NCBI GenBank assembly: GCA_003194525.1
Contig: NBIV01000056.1
Location: forward strand, 62,001 to 126,000
From: Gracilariopsis chorda
Lineage: Eukaryota > Rhodophyta > Florideophyceae > Gracilariales > Gracilariaceae
DNA length: 64,000 nt
Direction: 5' to 3'
The position numbers were made by a program, and so were the translations under genes. Within the stretch, counting starts at the first letter, position 1. Each line of letters starts with the position of its first letter. The notes under the pieces are model-generated. The model saw nothing but the letters and a program-made list of their open reading frames with translations, was not told where the DNA came from and did not search any database. Shown here one piece after another: positions 1-11,275 of the stretch.

Positions 1-177
1 TGCGGAGGTTACGGGACCGTATCCACGGACGACGCAGAGCCACTAAGTGGTCCGAGCTCACGTCTTCTTGAGCCAGTTTCCTCGTAAGGATTTTGGCAGG
101 GGAGCGAAGCGGTGGCGCCTCAGGCGTCTTCAACTTCGGCTTGGAAGACACCCCTCCCGTGGGGGAGACTCCCAAGA

Positions 178-2229
178 TTAGTTTTTCGGGACCGAATCGA
201 CCGCTGGGTGCGGCTGAGCCCGTTCCGAAAGGTTAGGGTTGTTACCGTTCGCGGTTTTCGCGGCTTCTCGAGCTTGAGCATTGTGGACCGCAGCCTTTGC
301 GTCTTCATACGAATTACTCGGGACACGAGCCTTATGCTCCGGTGGGAGATTCTCATAATTTCCCACGATCTTCCACATCTCGCGAATGGGGAGGGTACAC
401 TGCGACGCAGTATGACCTTCAAGGTAACAAATGTAGCAAATCAGCGGGGCTGAACGTGTTCCGGTGGCGTGGGACATCATTCCGCGGTGCTGAGGGTGTT
501 GTGGTTGGAATGCTAGTTGCTTCGGGTTGGACCATCCCGGGCGGGAGTGTCTTGTGGCGCTCGACGCGTAGGCTAGCTGGGCTGGGGGAACCCGACCGGG
601 GTTTGCGTAAAATGCCGGATCTACCACGGGGGGTGTAACCGTGGACGGCAGTTCCGAGGTTGCCAACGACTGTTCAAGACTGCCAAGATACTGGATGTTA
701 TCCGCAAATCCAGAAGGTGGTCCCGGGTTAGGGAGAGATGCCGAGGAAGCCTCGTTCTCGACGAAGAGAGCCTTCGACGACCGACGCCTCGGGTCTCTCG
801 CTCTGAGGGTGTCACCCTCAGCCTGCGCGTACTGGACCAGTTCCAGATACGTCGCCTTGCGCTTCTCTTCCCTGTAGCGGGACACCAGTGCCCTGATACC
901 AGGATCTAAACCATCCACCGGCATGGAGCAACGCTCAAAAGCGGTAAACACATTTCCACAACGATGAAACGCTTTATTCAAGCGAGTTGAATACGACGTT
1001 TCCGTTTCACCAGGCTTCTGTTTCGTATCGCGAACCGCCACGATGGCTTGACTGATTGCAGTTCCCGTCACGTACGACCTGAGCAGGTAGTGTACAGCCT
1101 CGGGCCAGCACGTAACACCTCCTTCTGAGGCCCTGGACGAACCCCTGACCGAGTTGTACTGATCTTCAGCCATTCCTGAAAGAAAGTAGGGCAACGCAAC
1201 GTATGCCTGCGCCTCACTCATTTCGAGTACGTCTGCTTCCTGCACAAAGCGGGCCATAAAATCCAACACGAGGATCGGATCTTCACCGGAGAACTTCTGC
1301 TTACGCATCGTCACATTCATACGACGTATGAGATCCTTCACCCGACCGGTGTCTCTCGAACTTCGAGTGCCCGAAGAGTCTTCCAATCGGTAATAACGAT
1401 AGGACAACAGCTTCCTGTAAAGGGGATTCGTCGGTTTCAATTCCTTCAAGCCGAAATGACGGCGACCTTTCTCCCGCGCACGGATTGCTCCATGGGAGTT
1501 GTAGGTAGCCCTCGAACTAGGTTCTTCTCCGCGACGGCGGCCTCTCCCTTCACGCGATGATCTCGAAGACGAGCTACTCGAACTTGTTTCCGAGTCGGAA
1601 GTTGACGAAACTTCATAACGATGAACTCTCTTTCCAGGGTGACGGGGGAGGTGACTGGAGCGGTGTTGGGTTGAGATGACCTTCACTTCCTCCTGTCTCG
1701 GAGCGTTCAGGTCTTCTCTGAGCAACGCTTCCAGCGTGTCCATACGTCCGGTTACCCGCATCATATGGGTTTTAACTTCCTCCACGAACTCCCGATATCC
1801 TTCTACGAAGGCAGCCGGAGTACCCAGACACTCCAGAAAGGAATTCACATCAGCTCTCAGGAGACGAATATCTCCCGAATAATCCCGAGCCAGGGAGTCA
1901 CTCCATCGCCGTTCCAACTCGGTAACTTGCTGCGAGAGGGAGGCGTGGGCCACATTGGCAATGTCGATTCTCGACTCGAGGAGATGGTACTTAGGCGACC
2001 CGGGTCTCGGGGGGGCAGCCGACGGCGTTTCGACCACCGGAGGTGGCGTAGTGGCCACAGCTGTCACGGCTCGAGGCACCGAGGTTGCCGATGGGATTCC
2101 TTGGGATTCCAGAACGACGGAATTGGTAAGTAGTTGTTCCGGAACGGACCTTCGTGATCTCGCCGCTGCGGCGTTCCGTTGCGGACCATTCCTGGGGGAA
2201 CTCGGAGCTGTTGGCAGCATACTGCACAT
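178..2229 (-). CDS. LTR-retrotransposon Gag-like protein with CCHC zinc knuckle
   Basis: Open frame of 683 aa. The first 90 residues are low complexity (Pro/Ser/Thr). Next comes a Ser/Arg-rich stretch (about residues 195-235) and then a helical block, about 290-460, that fits a retrotransposon Gag core. Near residue 600 there is a zinc knuckle, CYICYLEGHTASQC (C-x2-C-x4-H-x4-C), the nucleic-acid-binding motif of Gag proteins. A Gag protein would package element RNA in cytoplasmic particles. No protease, reverse transcriptase or integrase is visible. On this strand pol would lie to the left, outside the window. The frame is undamaged, so the element may be fairly young or only this part survives. 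Ty1 or Ty3 type cannot be decided from Gag alone. Confidence 0.7.
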   Translation of the reverse strand: MCSMLPTAPSSPRNGPQRNAAAARSRRSVPEQLLTNSVVLESQGIPSATSVPRAVTAVATTPPPVVETPSAAPPRPGSPKYHLLESRIDIANVAHASLSQQVTELERRWSDSLARDYSGDIRLLRADVNSFLECLGTPAAFVEGYREFVEEVKTHMMRVTGRMDTLEALLREDLNAPRQEEVKVISTQHRSSHLPRHPGKRVHRYEVSSTSDSETSSSSSSSRSSREGRGRRRGEEPSSRATYNSHGAIRAREKGRRHFGLKELKPTNPLYRKLLSYRYYRLEDSSGTRSSRDTGRVKDLIRRMNVTMRKQKFSGEDPILVLDFMARFVQEADVLEMSEAQAYVALPYFLSGMAEDQYNSVRGSSRASEGGVTCWPEAVHYLLRSYVTGTAISQAIVAVRDTKQKPGETETSYSTRLNKAFHRCGNVFTAFERCSMPVDGLDPGIRALVSRYREEKRKATYLELVQYAQAEGDTLRARDPRRRSSKALFVENEASSASLPNPGPPSGFADNIQYLGSLEQSLATSELPSTVTPPVVDPAFYANPGRVPPAQLAYASSATRHSRPGWSNPKQLAFQPQHPQHRGMMSHATGTRSAPLICYICYLEGHTASQCTLPIREMWKIVGNYENLPPEHKARVPSNSYEDAKAAVHNAQAREAAKTANGNNPNLSERAQPHPAVDSVPKN

Positions 2230-3260
2230 AGCCGTCCAAGGCTTACTTCACCAGTCCCCCGGCTTGGGAATCTCAACAAATGAGCAAAAAGGGATAAAAG
2301 GGAAAAGGGGGAAGCGGACTTCCGACAGGCCGGATTGGAAGCCAAACCCGTTCTAGGTCGGGAGACCACTTGTGGTGCAATCCCGGTGTGGGAAAGGCAC
2401 CCAAGGCAGCTCGAAGCCTTGCTCTCTTGGAGAAGTAGGCCCAGCTGGGTAGAGCCCTCCGTGTCCCGTATGACGTCGGGAGCCTGGATGTACCTCGGAG
2501 GTTTAGGGGTTAGAACGGGTCGGAACCACGGCTGGTCCGGAAGTAGCCTGCGAACTGGGGAACAAAAGAGGGAAAGGGACCACCCGACGGGGGCGTGCAG
2601 AAAGCGGGAACAGACCCCGGAGGGGGGGGTGCCGATACACACACACGAACACGCACCGCGCGGCGGTTAGGGGATATGAGGGGAAGAGATGGTCTCACGG
2701 TCTCACGACACACGTCGGTAATATCAATACCCGAAACTGGGGCGGAGATAGGGCCTGTACGGGCGGTCAAACGACAACAATGAATACCACGAGTGGTCAC
2801 AACCCACTGGGTACGACGAGCACGGTCTCCTCGGTGGTGCGAGTCGGGTGAAACTATCGGGCAAGCGGTGTACCTCCGCGAGGAGTTAGACACTTCGCTT
2901 GGCGAATAGAGTCAGAGCCGAACTCTTGTTACTTTTCTTGGTGAGCTCGCCGTCGTGCGGCCGACGCTCAAGTACTAGCTCAGTGCAGTACAGTAGGTAG
3001 TGCACTAGCCTAAGTAAAATTAACCCCTAAAATACACTAAAATAAGTAGCCGTTTTGGGCCTCCTGGCCGGGGCTGTAGCCACGTGTCCACCACCCTTGC
3101 CAGGCAAGTACCACAAAATATGAATGTTCCCATAACCACCCTGGGTAACCCGACCGCTAATTAGCCCGGTAAACGGGGGCTAAAATTCATGCATCCCGCT
3201 TCATCGCTCGCCCCTGGTACACCTCAGATATGAGTTTCACCATCGCCCGTACGCGGGAAT
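2230..3260 (-). repeat. Noncoding leader / probable 5' LTR region of the Gag element
   Basis: This roughly 1-kb stretch lies upstream of the minus-strand gag start and has no convincing ORF. It is rich in short GC-rich inverted segments and carries the phrase cctccgcgaggagttagaca near 2872. A close relative of that phrase occurs in the noncoding block at 44.45 kb. An LTR is expected here, but its partner would be outside the window, so the ends and primer-binding site cannot be fixed. Confidence 0.3.
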
Positions 3261-3835
3261 GTATTGCACTACACTACTGGCACGAATCAGTCAAGCACGT
3301 GTAAGATCTGTCACTCTCGACAGCCTCATCTTCTATCAGACCCGTCGAACCCGTCTCACCCGTGGATATCTCTTACGGCCAACGAACAGGCAAATCCTTG
3401 CTGTGTCTTATCAGGCGATAGTCGTCTAATTCAGTGTACACGGAGTGGATCTTTGTGCCAACGGAGCACAAAATCTGTCCCAAAAAAAACAATTGACATT
3501 GCCACGGTGCACATCAAAGTGCTTCAATGCAGCCCGATTATGCACAATTTTTCTAATAATGTACTCAAGTGCGGTAGAATAGCATCCTTACGGTCGCGCA
3601 AAAGGCATAGTTGTAGGTAGCAAACCTCTGCTTGGGACATATCGGCCATGGCTTTATACAATAGTTGAAACGATGAAGTAGAGTGAAATAAGTTGTAGGT
3701 GGCTGCTTGGAGAAACGTTCTCTGCAGCTTAGGGTATATTCTAGCTTAAGTACATAATCGTCAGCACATTAGGCAAGAGGTAAATTAGAAACGTATCCTA
3801 TTCAAACAATAAAACAATATCGTACTATACAACCT
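3261..3835. other. AT-rich spacer, nothing recognised
   Basis: Short ORFs here have no domain or composition that suggests a gene. Composition becomes AT-rich towards the tandem repeat that follows. Confidence 0.4.
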
Positions 3836-4160
3836 ACGTATACCGTTCTAACAAAATAGTTATAGTTTATGTAGTGCATTCCTAAGCTGCATAGTTCGAA
3901 AAACGTATACCCTTCTAACAAAAATTGCTTTAATATATGTAGTGCATACGTATGCTGCGCAAAACTGCAAACGTATACTCTTCTAAGAAAAAAAGTTATA
4001 GTTTACATAGTAAACACGTATACTGCGCAGTACTGCAGACGTATACCCTTCTAACAAAAACAATTTTAATCTATATAGTGCATACGTAGGCCACACAGGT
4101 CTACAAACGTAGAACCCTCTAACAAGAATATATATTAACTATACGTTGCATACGTATGTA
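3836..4160. repeat. 68-bp tandem repeat, about five units
   Basis: Units begin with acgtatac or a close variant at 3836, 3903, 3971, 4039 and 4107, giving spacings of 67, 68, 68 and 68 bp. Each unit has the order acgtatac, then cttctaacaaaaa, then an AT-rich stretch, then tagtgcatacgta, then a GC-richer tail containing gctgc or ctgcaa. A weaker partial unit may begin near 3791. There are no unique spacers between units, so this is a minisatellite and not a CRISPR array. It lies directly upstream of the Helitron remnant and could be part of it. Confidence 0.75.
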
Positions 4161-4431
4161 AATCGTACTCGATATGTATTGAAGTCTGAAACTAGGACAG
4201 AATGAGAATGCAATGCATATGTAACTAGTAAAGTACTACGTATGTAAACTATCAATGTACTGCTGGATTCAGAAAGGTCTTGAGACAATGAGGAAAACAT
4301 GTATACGTATATATCATGCGGGAAACTATTGTGCAACAACAGTTCTCTACTAAAGGGGCAGAGACGGTACATGGTCCATCGAAAGGTGATCACCAAAACT
4401 CTCAATCTTTCTTCGGTTCTCGCAGTCCGAC

Positions 4432-7400
4432 ATGAATTCTTCATCGCATCGATCGCCATCACGACGTGGTGGACGCCGGTCAGGAGCAGGCCGTCGTCCA
4501 AAAGAAAATATACAGCCCGTGCATGATCGAGACATAACCGATGAGCTTGCGCAGGTGGATTTTGGAACTAGAACCAAGCTTCCGCAAAATATTATGGAGC
4601 CTCATAGCCCTGAACAGAATTACTTGACCTCCTCTCATTTTTCTGGCATTCAACAGGAACGAGAAAGAACGGTTATGCGGTTCGCTGGGAGACCTCGCCA
4701 AGGCATTCACTATCGAGCAAAATATGTCAGGGATGCAAGGGCAGAAAGTATTTGTCAAGGCCTCGCACGTCCGAGCTCTTTATATCTGGAGTACCAACCA
4801 ATGACTGGCACACTTCCAGCGTGTTATGGGACGTGCTGTGCAAACGACCATCGAGTACTTCGATGTCCTCTCAAAGATTAGAGGTGCGGGCTTCGTATTC
4901 GTATGTACAAGTATTATGGCACAGTTCTGCTTGATGCAGAGACCGAACGAAATTCTGTGGATACAAAAGCTCCAGATCGCTTGAAATTTCTTTCAGACGA
5001 GTGCATATCAATTTGCAACAACTTGAAGACATATATCGCTTACGTTCTTTTGAAACGCTATCAACACACTTAAATTTGTTATTTGCAACCGTTGTCACAT
5101 TCATGGATATGAAGTACGTTCGGGGTGGAGGTCCGTCATTTCTTGGACTTCAACGCAGTGTGTCTCTTTCTGTTCCATTCCGGGACGTGCGCTACGCATA
5201 TTTGTGGTCGGAAGGTCCTCCCAGTCCTAATTCACGGGATTATTATTCTTTTTTCACGAGAAGAATGGTGTCTAACCGAATATTCGATACTTGGTTCCAA
5301 AGTTATACGATCTTCTGCAACCAAGACCAGATATTGTCTGACAAAGGTACAGAAATTTGTTCAGACCAGACGAAAGTGTTCGGAGGAGATCAACCGCGTA
5401 CAAGTCTACTCTGTACATCTCTGCAGACACTTTTCGTGAAGTAATAGTTGTCCGGAACTATGAAGGTGCCCATGAAGCCCGAATCGAGGTGAGCTCCGGT
5501 GCAGGACCTTTACCAGAAGACAGCCAAGGCAGATCTTTTGCAATGAGAGCGTTTGTTGTAGAGCCAAGTAGGCTGTTCAGGTCGGAAGGTCTACTTGCTC
5601 AGCTCCTACGGGGAAGAGAACTCCATCACATGTCAACCGGAAATCGTTGACGTCGAGTTGTCAAGTACAAGCGTTTGAAGCCTGATTTAATGGACGCTGA
5701 GAAAAGGGCTTTTCCACTGCTCTAACCCTAGGTTGCGATTCATGCCCTGTATGATACAGCAACATATATTTCATTAAGAGATGCGAACAATCGAAAAGAA
5801 AGGATCCTAACATGGGCAGAACACTGAGCGAAGACTTTATACCAATAATATGCTGCTGACCCCTGGTACTCTTTTTCATCAATGGTTGCTTCGTACTCGC
5901 ACAAAAACTGAAGACTTGAGGCTTTGTTATTTGGAAACAGAACAGATGAGAATGGTTGAAGAACGGGAGCTGTGGGCTGGAACCAATACCGGAACAGATG
6001 AACTTGGCCGTCCCAGTAAACTCGTCCTTCCAGGTAATCAAAAAAACTCTCTGGCGTACTGGAGATAAAAACGACTGGATTTGTAAGCAATGGTCACTCG
6101 ACTGGGCTCCCGGACGCTTTTCGTCACAGTCACATTGAAAATATGGCGGGAAGAGATGAAAAGGCTTAGTATGGACAACGAAAACACCGGAGCACTTTCT
6201 CTGCAGGGAGACAGAAGCAGTACTTTCGACAGGCCAAATCTTATTGCAAGAGTGTACAACCAGTATGCAAACTCAATCATGAAGGATGTACAGAATAATT
6301 CAGAACAGCTCTTTGGCTTGAAATGAATTGCAATTGCCACCAAACTTGAGTTCCAGGAGAGAAATACTCCACATCATCACATTCTTCTTTGGTTGGAGGG
6401 GGACCTAATTGAAAATCCTGAGATGATTGAAACTTTGATCAAAGCCAAACTACCTCGGGGTGACTCGCCTGAAAACCAAGATCTCCGAAAATTGGCGAAG
6501 AAATTCAATATGCACAGACACTCTCCATATTGCCCTGGTGGTACCTCTGACGGGGGGTGCAGATTTGGGTATGCTTGACAAGAAATTGTGGCTGAATCAA
6601 CGATAAATGAATACACAAACCAATTGACCTATTGAAGAAGAACGACAGAAGCTTTGAAAATGGTTCCGTACAATCCAGATCTCACAATGAATTACAAGGC
6701 TCACATCAATGTTGAAAGAAACCAAGTTAGCAGTACTGTCGCATACCTGATGAAGTATGCTTTGGAGAGTGCCAAAAATCAGGATTTTGTTGTATTAAGT
6801 TGAACGGAAAGCCATTCAAGTGCACAGAGCGACATGCTTCAAAATGGGATCAGGGCGTACATGAGAGTGAGAGTGCTTGGCGCGGTTGAAGCTGCATAGA
6901 ACCTATTTGAGTTCAGACATGTTAGCATCACCCCAACTGTACAGGCACTCGACATACATATCCGTGGAGAGTGACAGGTTTTGATTCGAAACATAAAACT
7001 GCGTAGACGTCTGAAGTCTTCCCTGCTGGAAAGATATTTCAAACGACCCTCTCGGTACATGGAATTGGACTACATGAAATAATACGAGATTGTACTTGTA
7101 TACGATAAGGTACCCCGTTCTGTACCAGAGTATGACTCTACTCGGGATGGAGGAATTCCACGAATGTACGTCGTGCAACGATCCGAAAATGATCGAAGTA
7201 TGACTGGAATTAGATTTGCTTCTCCCGCAAATCCTGAACTCTTCGCTCTTCGGATATTGCTCATGAACTCTGCATTCAGCTCCTTTGATGATCCGAAACG
7301 TGTTGGGAGTGAATCCTACTCAACTTATAGAAAAGCCGCAGTAACCCATGGACTATATATACATGGTGACGAGTACGAAACGGCTTTTGATGAGGCCGTA

Positions 7401-9237
7401 ATATACCATTCTACGCCTGCTGAGCTGCGTTACTTGGTCTTCACCTCCTTTCAAAAACAGTTAAATCCAAAAACTGCGATTGAAAAGCACGAAAGAGCTC
7501 TAACTGCAGATATAAACGAGAGAAACAGAGCAAAAAAGAAAAGAAGAACTACTTTGGGGAATCGTTGAGATTTTGGACAGAAATGGTGGTTGGCTTATCA
7601 GAAATGATCTTTTATTTTACCATACTATATCACAACTTCATCTCAGAGAGAGTGAACTGTAACTAGAAGAGAAACGAGCTGAAGTGCATCGCAGCTCTTC
7701 TTCGATGTCCAGACGAAGGATAAAAGAGCGATATGATGATCTGAACGAAGGCCAGAAGCTCGTTTTTGACAGAATAATGAGAGAAATACAATAAAGAGAG
7801 AGAATGGGAGAGTTGAAAGAGTCAACACACACGGAAAGGTTTTCTTTTTACAAGGAAGAGCGGGGACAGGGAACAACTATCTCGTATCGTTGCTGAGAGA
7901 TATTGTTCAGCACGAAGGCCTATTGGTGTAGATGACAGCCACGACAGGTATTGCTGCAGCACCATATGAAGGCGGAAGAAGTTTTCATTGTTTGTTTGGA
8001 TTGGGAGTTGATGAAAACAAAGATTCGCAAAGTACAGAGCGTCGGACACTTTCCAAGTACGGAACACGATCACACAAAGCAGATCTAATACAGAACACTG
8101 TTTTACTGGTAGTGTAGGACGCTTCAATGTGCCTGAAAATTCTCTTTGGGATTGTAAACATTGTACTGAACAGCTTCAGAAACTCTACGAAAGACTTTGG
8201 AGGCATGGTCGTAGTTATAGCAGGCGATATATGCAACTACGTCCAGTAGTTCCAAGAACGTATCCGAAAAGGATAGAACAATTCGTGTTATTACATTTAG
8301 TCTCCTACGCGAGCTTCCATGGTACTCTGGCAAGCTTTGGGTCAGAAGATTCAAAGTTCTTCGCCTTACAGAACAGGGTATTCGACAAGATGATCCAGTG
8401 TTTGCAAAAGATTTGCTCAGTCTTGGTCGTCGGACGTTTCTAGCATCTGCAAGGCTTCCAATCATGTCTACGTCAGAGGAACATGAAGAATACAAGTTGC
8501 TGTGGAAATGGTTTAATACACGGAAGAAATAAGATCTCGAACTCCACTGATTGATTGCTAGGACAACAAATCAAATATTTGAGAAAGATAAACAGAACAT
8601 ATTGGAGTATTTACCAAGAAGAGTGTTTGAATTGAAATATATAACGAATAGCGCTCCCAATTGAGAGACAAATGGTGAAAATGTTCACAAAAATAGTATC
8701 ATTTGACCTGAAATGACGTATAAGTACGCTACAACTGGATTTTTGCAACATCATCTGAAATGGAAGTTGAGTCTTACTGTTATGGCGATTCGAAATGTAT
8801 TTCATCCACACTTGCTTAATTGAAAGAGTTTTATCGTTACCAGCATTTCTTGCAGAGTCATTCGACTTTTGGGCATAAAAAACATGAGGAAATTTATCAA
8901 AGCTTTTTACTGCATCGTATTGACTTTATCTTTGATTATGCAGATGTAAAATAAAAGGTCCACAGTTTTATATCCGACTGGCATTTGCAGCAACTCTGCA
9001 TAAAGCGAAAGAACAAACGTTGAAGAAAAGAAAATGGTAATTGACTTTCGAACAAAGGTTTTTCTGCCTGGTCAGGTCTATGTTGGACGTTCGCGTGTGA
9101 GAAACTCTGATGATGTGTTAATGCTTCATAGTGAAGACGAGACGCCCCGAAATGCGCATGATTTCCATCGATTGCCGGTAAGCATACAAAATCCTGTTCT
9201 ACAAGAATTTGTTGACCTTGTAGAGGGGCATCATTAA
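4432..9237 (+). pseudogene. RepHel (Helitron Rep-Pif1 helicase) pseudogene
   Basis: Rep part: around 6230-6410, segments such as RPNLIARVYNQYANSIM and TPHHHILLWLEGD match the conserved Rep stretch that contains the HUH histidines. Near 6660 a VPYNPDLTMNYKAHINVE segment matches the usual end of the Rep domain. Helicase part: QKLVFDRIM near 7750, a Walker A region FFLQGRAGTGNN near 7842, MTATTGIAA near 7932, and FAATLHKAKEQTLK near 8983 followed by GQVYVGRSRV (final Pif1 motif). These pieces lie in different frames with many stops, so no full protein can be made. The Walker A Lys is Asn, which should abolish ATP binding even without the frameshifts. In life the protein would nick and unwind DNA for rolling-circle transposition. 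The 4432-4881 frame is the probable N-terminus. Confidence 0.8.
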
Positions 9238-9340
9238 TTTTACACAGTTTAGTTTATGCGTAAATCAAAATTTTTGCGGATATCTTATGAAAACTCTTGG
9301 CCGCAGCGCAAAGCGCCGCCTGCAGCCGAAGGCTGGGTTT
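4432..9340 (+). mobile_element. Degenerate autonomous Helitron
   Basis: The block contains, in the right order, remnants of the Helitron Rep/helicase protein. These are the N-terminal region, the HUH replication-initiator domain, and a Pif1-family helicase ending with its final motif. The coding remains end at 9237. A GC-rich, hairpin-prone stretch follows at about 9298-9340 (ggccgcagcgcaaagcgccg and onward) in otherwise AT-rich DNA. That could be the subterminal hairpin of a Helitron 3' end, but no convincing CTRR terminus was fixed. The 5' TC terminus was not identified either, so both ends are approximate. Confidence 0.75.
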
Positions 9341-9417
9341 CCTTGTTAATTCATACAGTTACTACTGTAAGTCCAAGTTTGCTCCGTTTCCCAACAAGTA
9401 GCCTTTGTACCCTTGTA

Positions 9418-9632
9418 CACTGCCCGAAATTCAAATAGGTCCAAAAGACCAGCGGCCTTGCTCTTGAAGAGCAAGGAAAGTAAGAATCTGTTGAGGAGCT
9501 CAGAAAATGTAAAAGAGTAGAGTTTTTGCATGGTTAGTAGCAAAAAGACAAAGTAGAACTCAAAAAACAACATATTTAGACTTTATTATTGAACTTTAGC
9601 ATAAATCCACGAAATTAAATAAGTCCAAAAAC
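9418..9632 (+). repeat. Left inverted repeat with outer and inner direct repeats
   Basis: Outer copy 9418-9442 (..CCCGAAATTCAAATAGGTCC) and inner copy 9605-9632 (..CCACGAAATTAAATAAGTCC) are clearly related and about 187 bp apart. In IR/DR Tc1 elements such paired copies are the transposase binding sites. The segment GGCCTTGCTC at about 9455 is also shared with the right end. Confidence 0.75.
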
Positions 9633-9656
9633 AACTTTGTAGACAAAACCACACAA

Positions 9657-10664
9657 TCAATAGCCGGAAGGTCCAAAATGTGCCTGCAGCACGCAAAGTA
9701 GACAATTATTGATAGAACGGTACAGTTTCCGTATAAAAGCGTCCTCGATATTGTTCCAAACGGAATCGATTTTAGCACTAAGCTCGTCCACAGTATCAAA
9801 CTGTTTAAAACCTTGATAAACGTCCCTTACCATACATCCTCACACATTTTCAATTAAATTCAAGTCCGGACTATGAGCCGGCTACTGTAAAACGTCAACT
9901 TCCTTCCGTACAATCCCCTCTTTTGTAACCTTAGAACGATGGATAGATGCACCATCGTGCAATAAAGTACAAATTTCACCTAGTGTTTATGCAGCAAATG
10001 GTAAAAGATTCTCTCCAATTAGTTTCACATAGTCCGTAGAGTTCAGGTTATCATTCAATTCCACTACTTGCAGCGCACCATAGTAAGAAATACCTCCCCA
10101 AACCACGACCGATATACCTCCCATATTCCGTTTAGAAAACCATCTTGGTTGGCTACGTAAATCATGCCAATACATGCAGTTCCAATCGGGGCCGTCCAAA
10201 TTGAACTTGTTCTCATCCATAAAAATAACGTTCTTCCAATCGATAGCCTCAGATTGAAGCTCCTTTCTATCAAACGCCATACGTTTAATTTTGTGTTCCA
10301 CCTTCATGTGAGGGTTGTTCCTCATTTATTTGTACTTCAGGTATGGAAATTTGTGAAGTATTGGCTGTAATCCACGAGTTGTTACGGGGAGTCGCATTTT
10401 TTGACGAATGTTATTTGCACTAAACTCTCCGGTTAATGCTTTGCGAACTTTCCGCAGTTCTGTTTCTTTCGTAAGCTTTTGGTTATTAGCTCGGGAATAA
10501 TTTTGGCTGGATTTGTTAGAGTTGTTTAAGACACTTTTCACGGCTCCTCTAAAGCGTTCGATAGCCTCTGCAATGTCTCTTTGGCTGACTTGCTCGTAAT
10601 GTAGAGCTAAAATGATGCCTTTTTCCCTGTCCGTAAGGGCTTTGCCGCGGGGCATTTTTTGCAA
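9657..10664 (-). pseudogene. Tc1-like DD34E transposase, inactivated by four stop codons
   Basis: The minus-strand frame stays continuous for 335 codons, the usual Tc1 transposase length, with no frameshift. It has four stops, at 10326-10328, 9987-9989, 9882-9884 and 9840-9842. The N-terminal about 110 residues are a helix-turn-helix domain (ALTDREKGIILALHYEQ.., SQRDIAEAI). The catalytic domain shows VIFMDENKFNLDGPDW (first Asp), LLHDGASIH (second Asp) and SPDLNLIENV (Glu). Thirty-four positions separate the second Asp from the Glu, which defines DD34E. Two stops fall where the family has tryptophan (before PAHSPDLN and after LIENV). The enzyme would have cut and pasted the element at TA sites. 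The start could also be the Met at 10655. Confidence 0.85.
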
Positions 10665-10776
10665 CTGTTGATTAGACGTTCTTTGTTCAGAACTGTGACA
10701 CCGTTTGGTGTCGTTATAGTAGGCTTGGTTTCACTTACAAATTGCAAAAAAGGGCGCCAAAGGACAGTAAACAAGT

Positions 10777-10993
10777 GTTTGGATTTATTGAATTTCGTGG
10801 ATCTATTTCGCATTTCACATTGTATAGTCTACATAAGTTCTTACTAGGGTCTACTACTTCGCACTTTTGGCCTTCTTGGTGCCGTTAACTGTAATAGTCT
10901 TCACGCTCAGACGCACTACTCCACCGTCGATCGGCCTTACTTTTCACGAGCAAGGCCAGTGGCTTGGTGGATTTGTTTGAATTTCGGGGACTG
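10777..10993 (-). repeat. Right inverted repeat with inner and outer direct repeats
   Basis: The inner copy 10777-10802 and the outer copy 10969-10993 read, on the minus strand, ATCCACGAAATTCAATAAA and CAGTCCCCGAAATTCAAAC. They are near-inverse of the left-hand copies, and their spacing matches the left end. Confidence 0.75.
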
Positions 10994-11275
10994 TATCCAC
11001 CTGACCCATTTGCTTTTTTTCGATCCTTATCCGATACCGATACAAGTGTGACACTTAGCTTAAGAACCATGCCAACCATTACCGATCACGATACGATACA
11101 GAAGAAAGCAAGCATTAGTTTAGATGCTGCAAGGCTCACAGTGCAAGCGTGTGGCCTCCAACGGATCGTTAAGCCCGAGAGAGGGAGAGGGCCAACGTCG
11201 TCACACAGGAAACGGAGACGAACATTCATTGTATTGGGATGAGGTAAATCCAGCGGGCCTTGAATTCCAAGAAAT

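Larger units (their letters stand above)
9418..10993 (-). mobile_element. Tc1-like DNA transposon (1,576 bp, TA target duplication)
   Basis: The left end begins CACTGCCCGAAATTCAAAT. The right end, read inward on the minus strand, begins CAGTCCCCGAAATTCAAAC. TA dinucleotides flank both ends (9416-9417 and 10994-10995), as expected for Tc1/mariner. A second copy of the same motif lies about 185 bp inside each end, giving the two-repeat 'IR/DR' end layout known from Sleeping Beauty-type Tc1 elements. The interior holds one transposase gene on the minus strand. Length and target site both fit the superfamily. Confidence 0.85.

Noticed and set aside
3836-4160. Regularly spaced repeat as a CRISPR array
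   Set aside because: The whole 68-bp unit repeats, with no unique spacers and no cas genes, in eukaryotic DNA.
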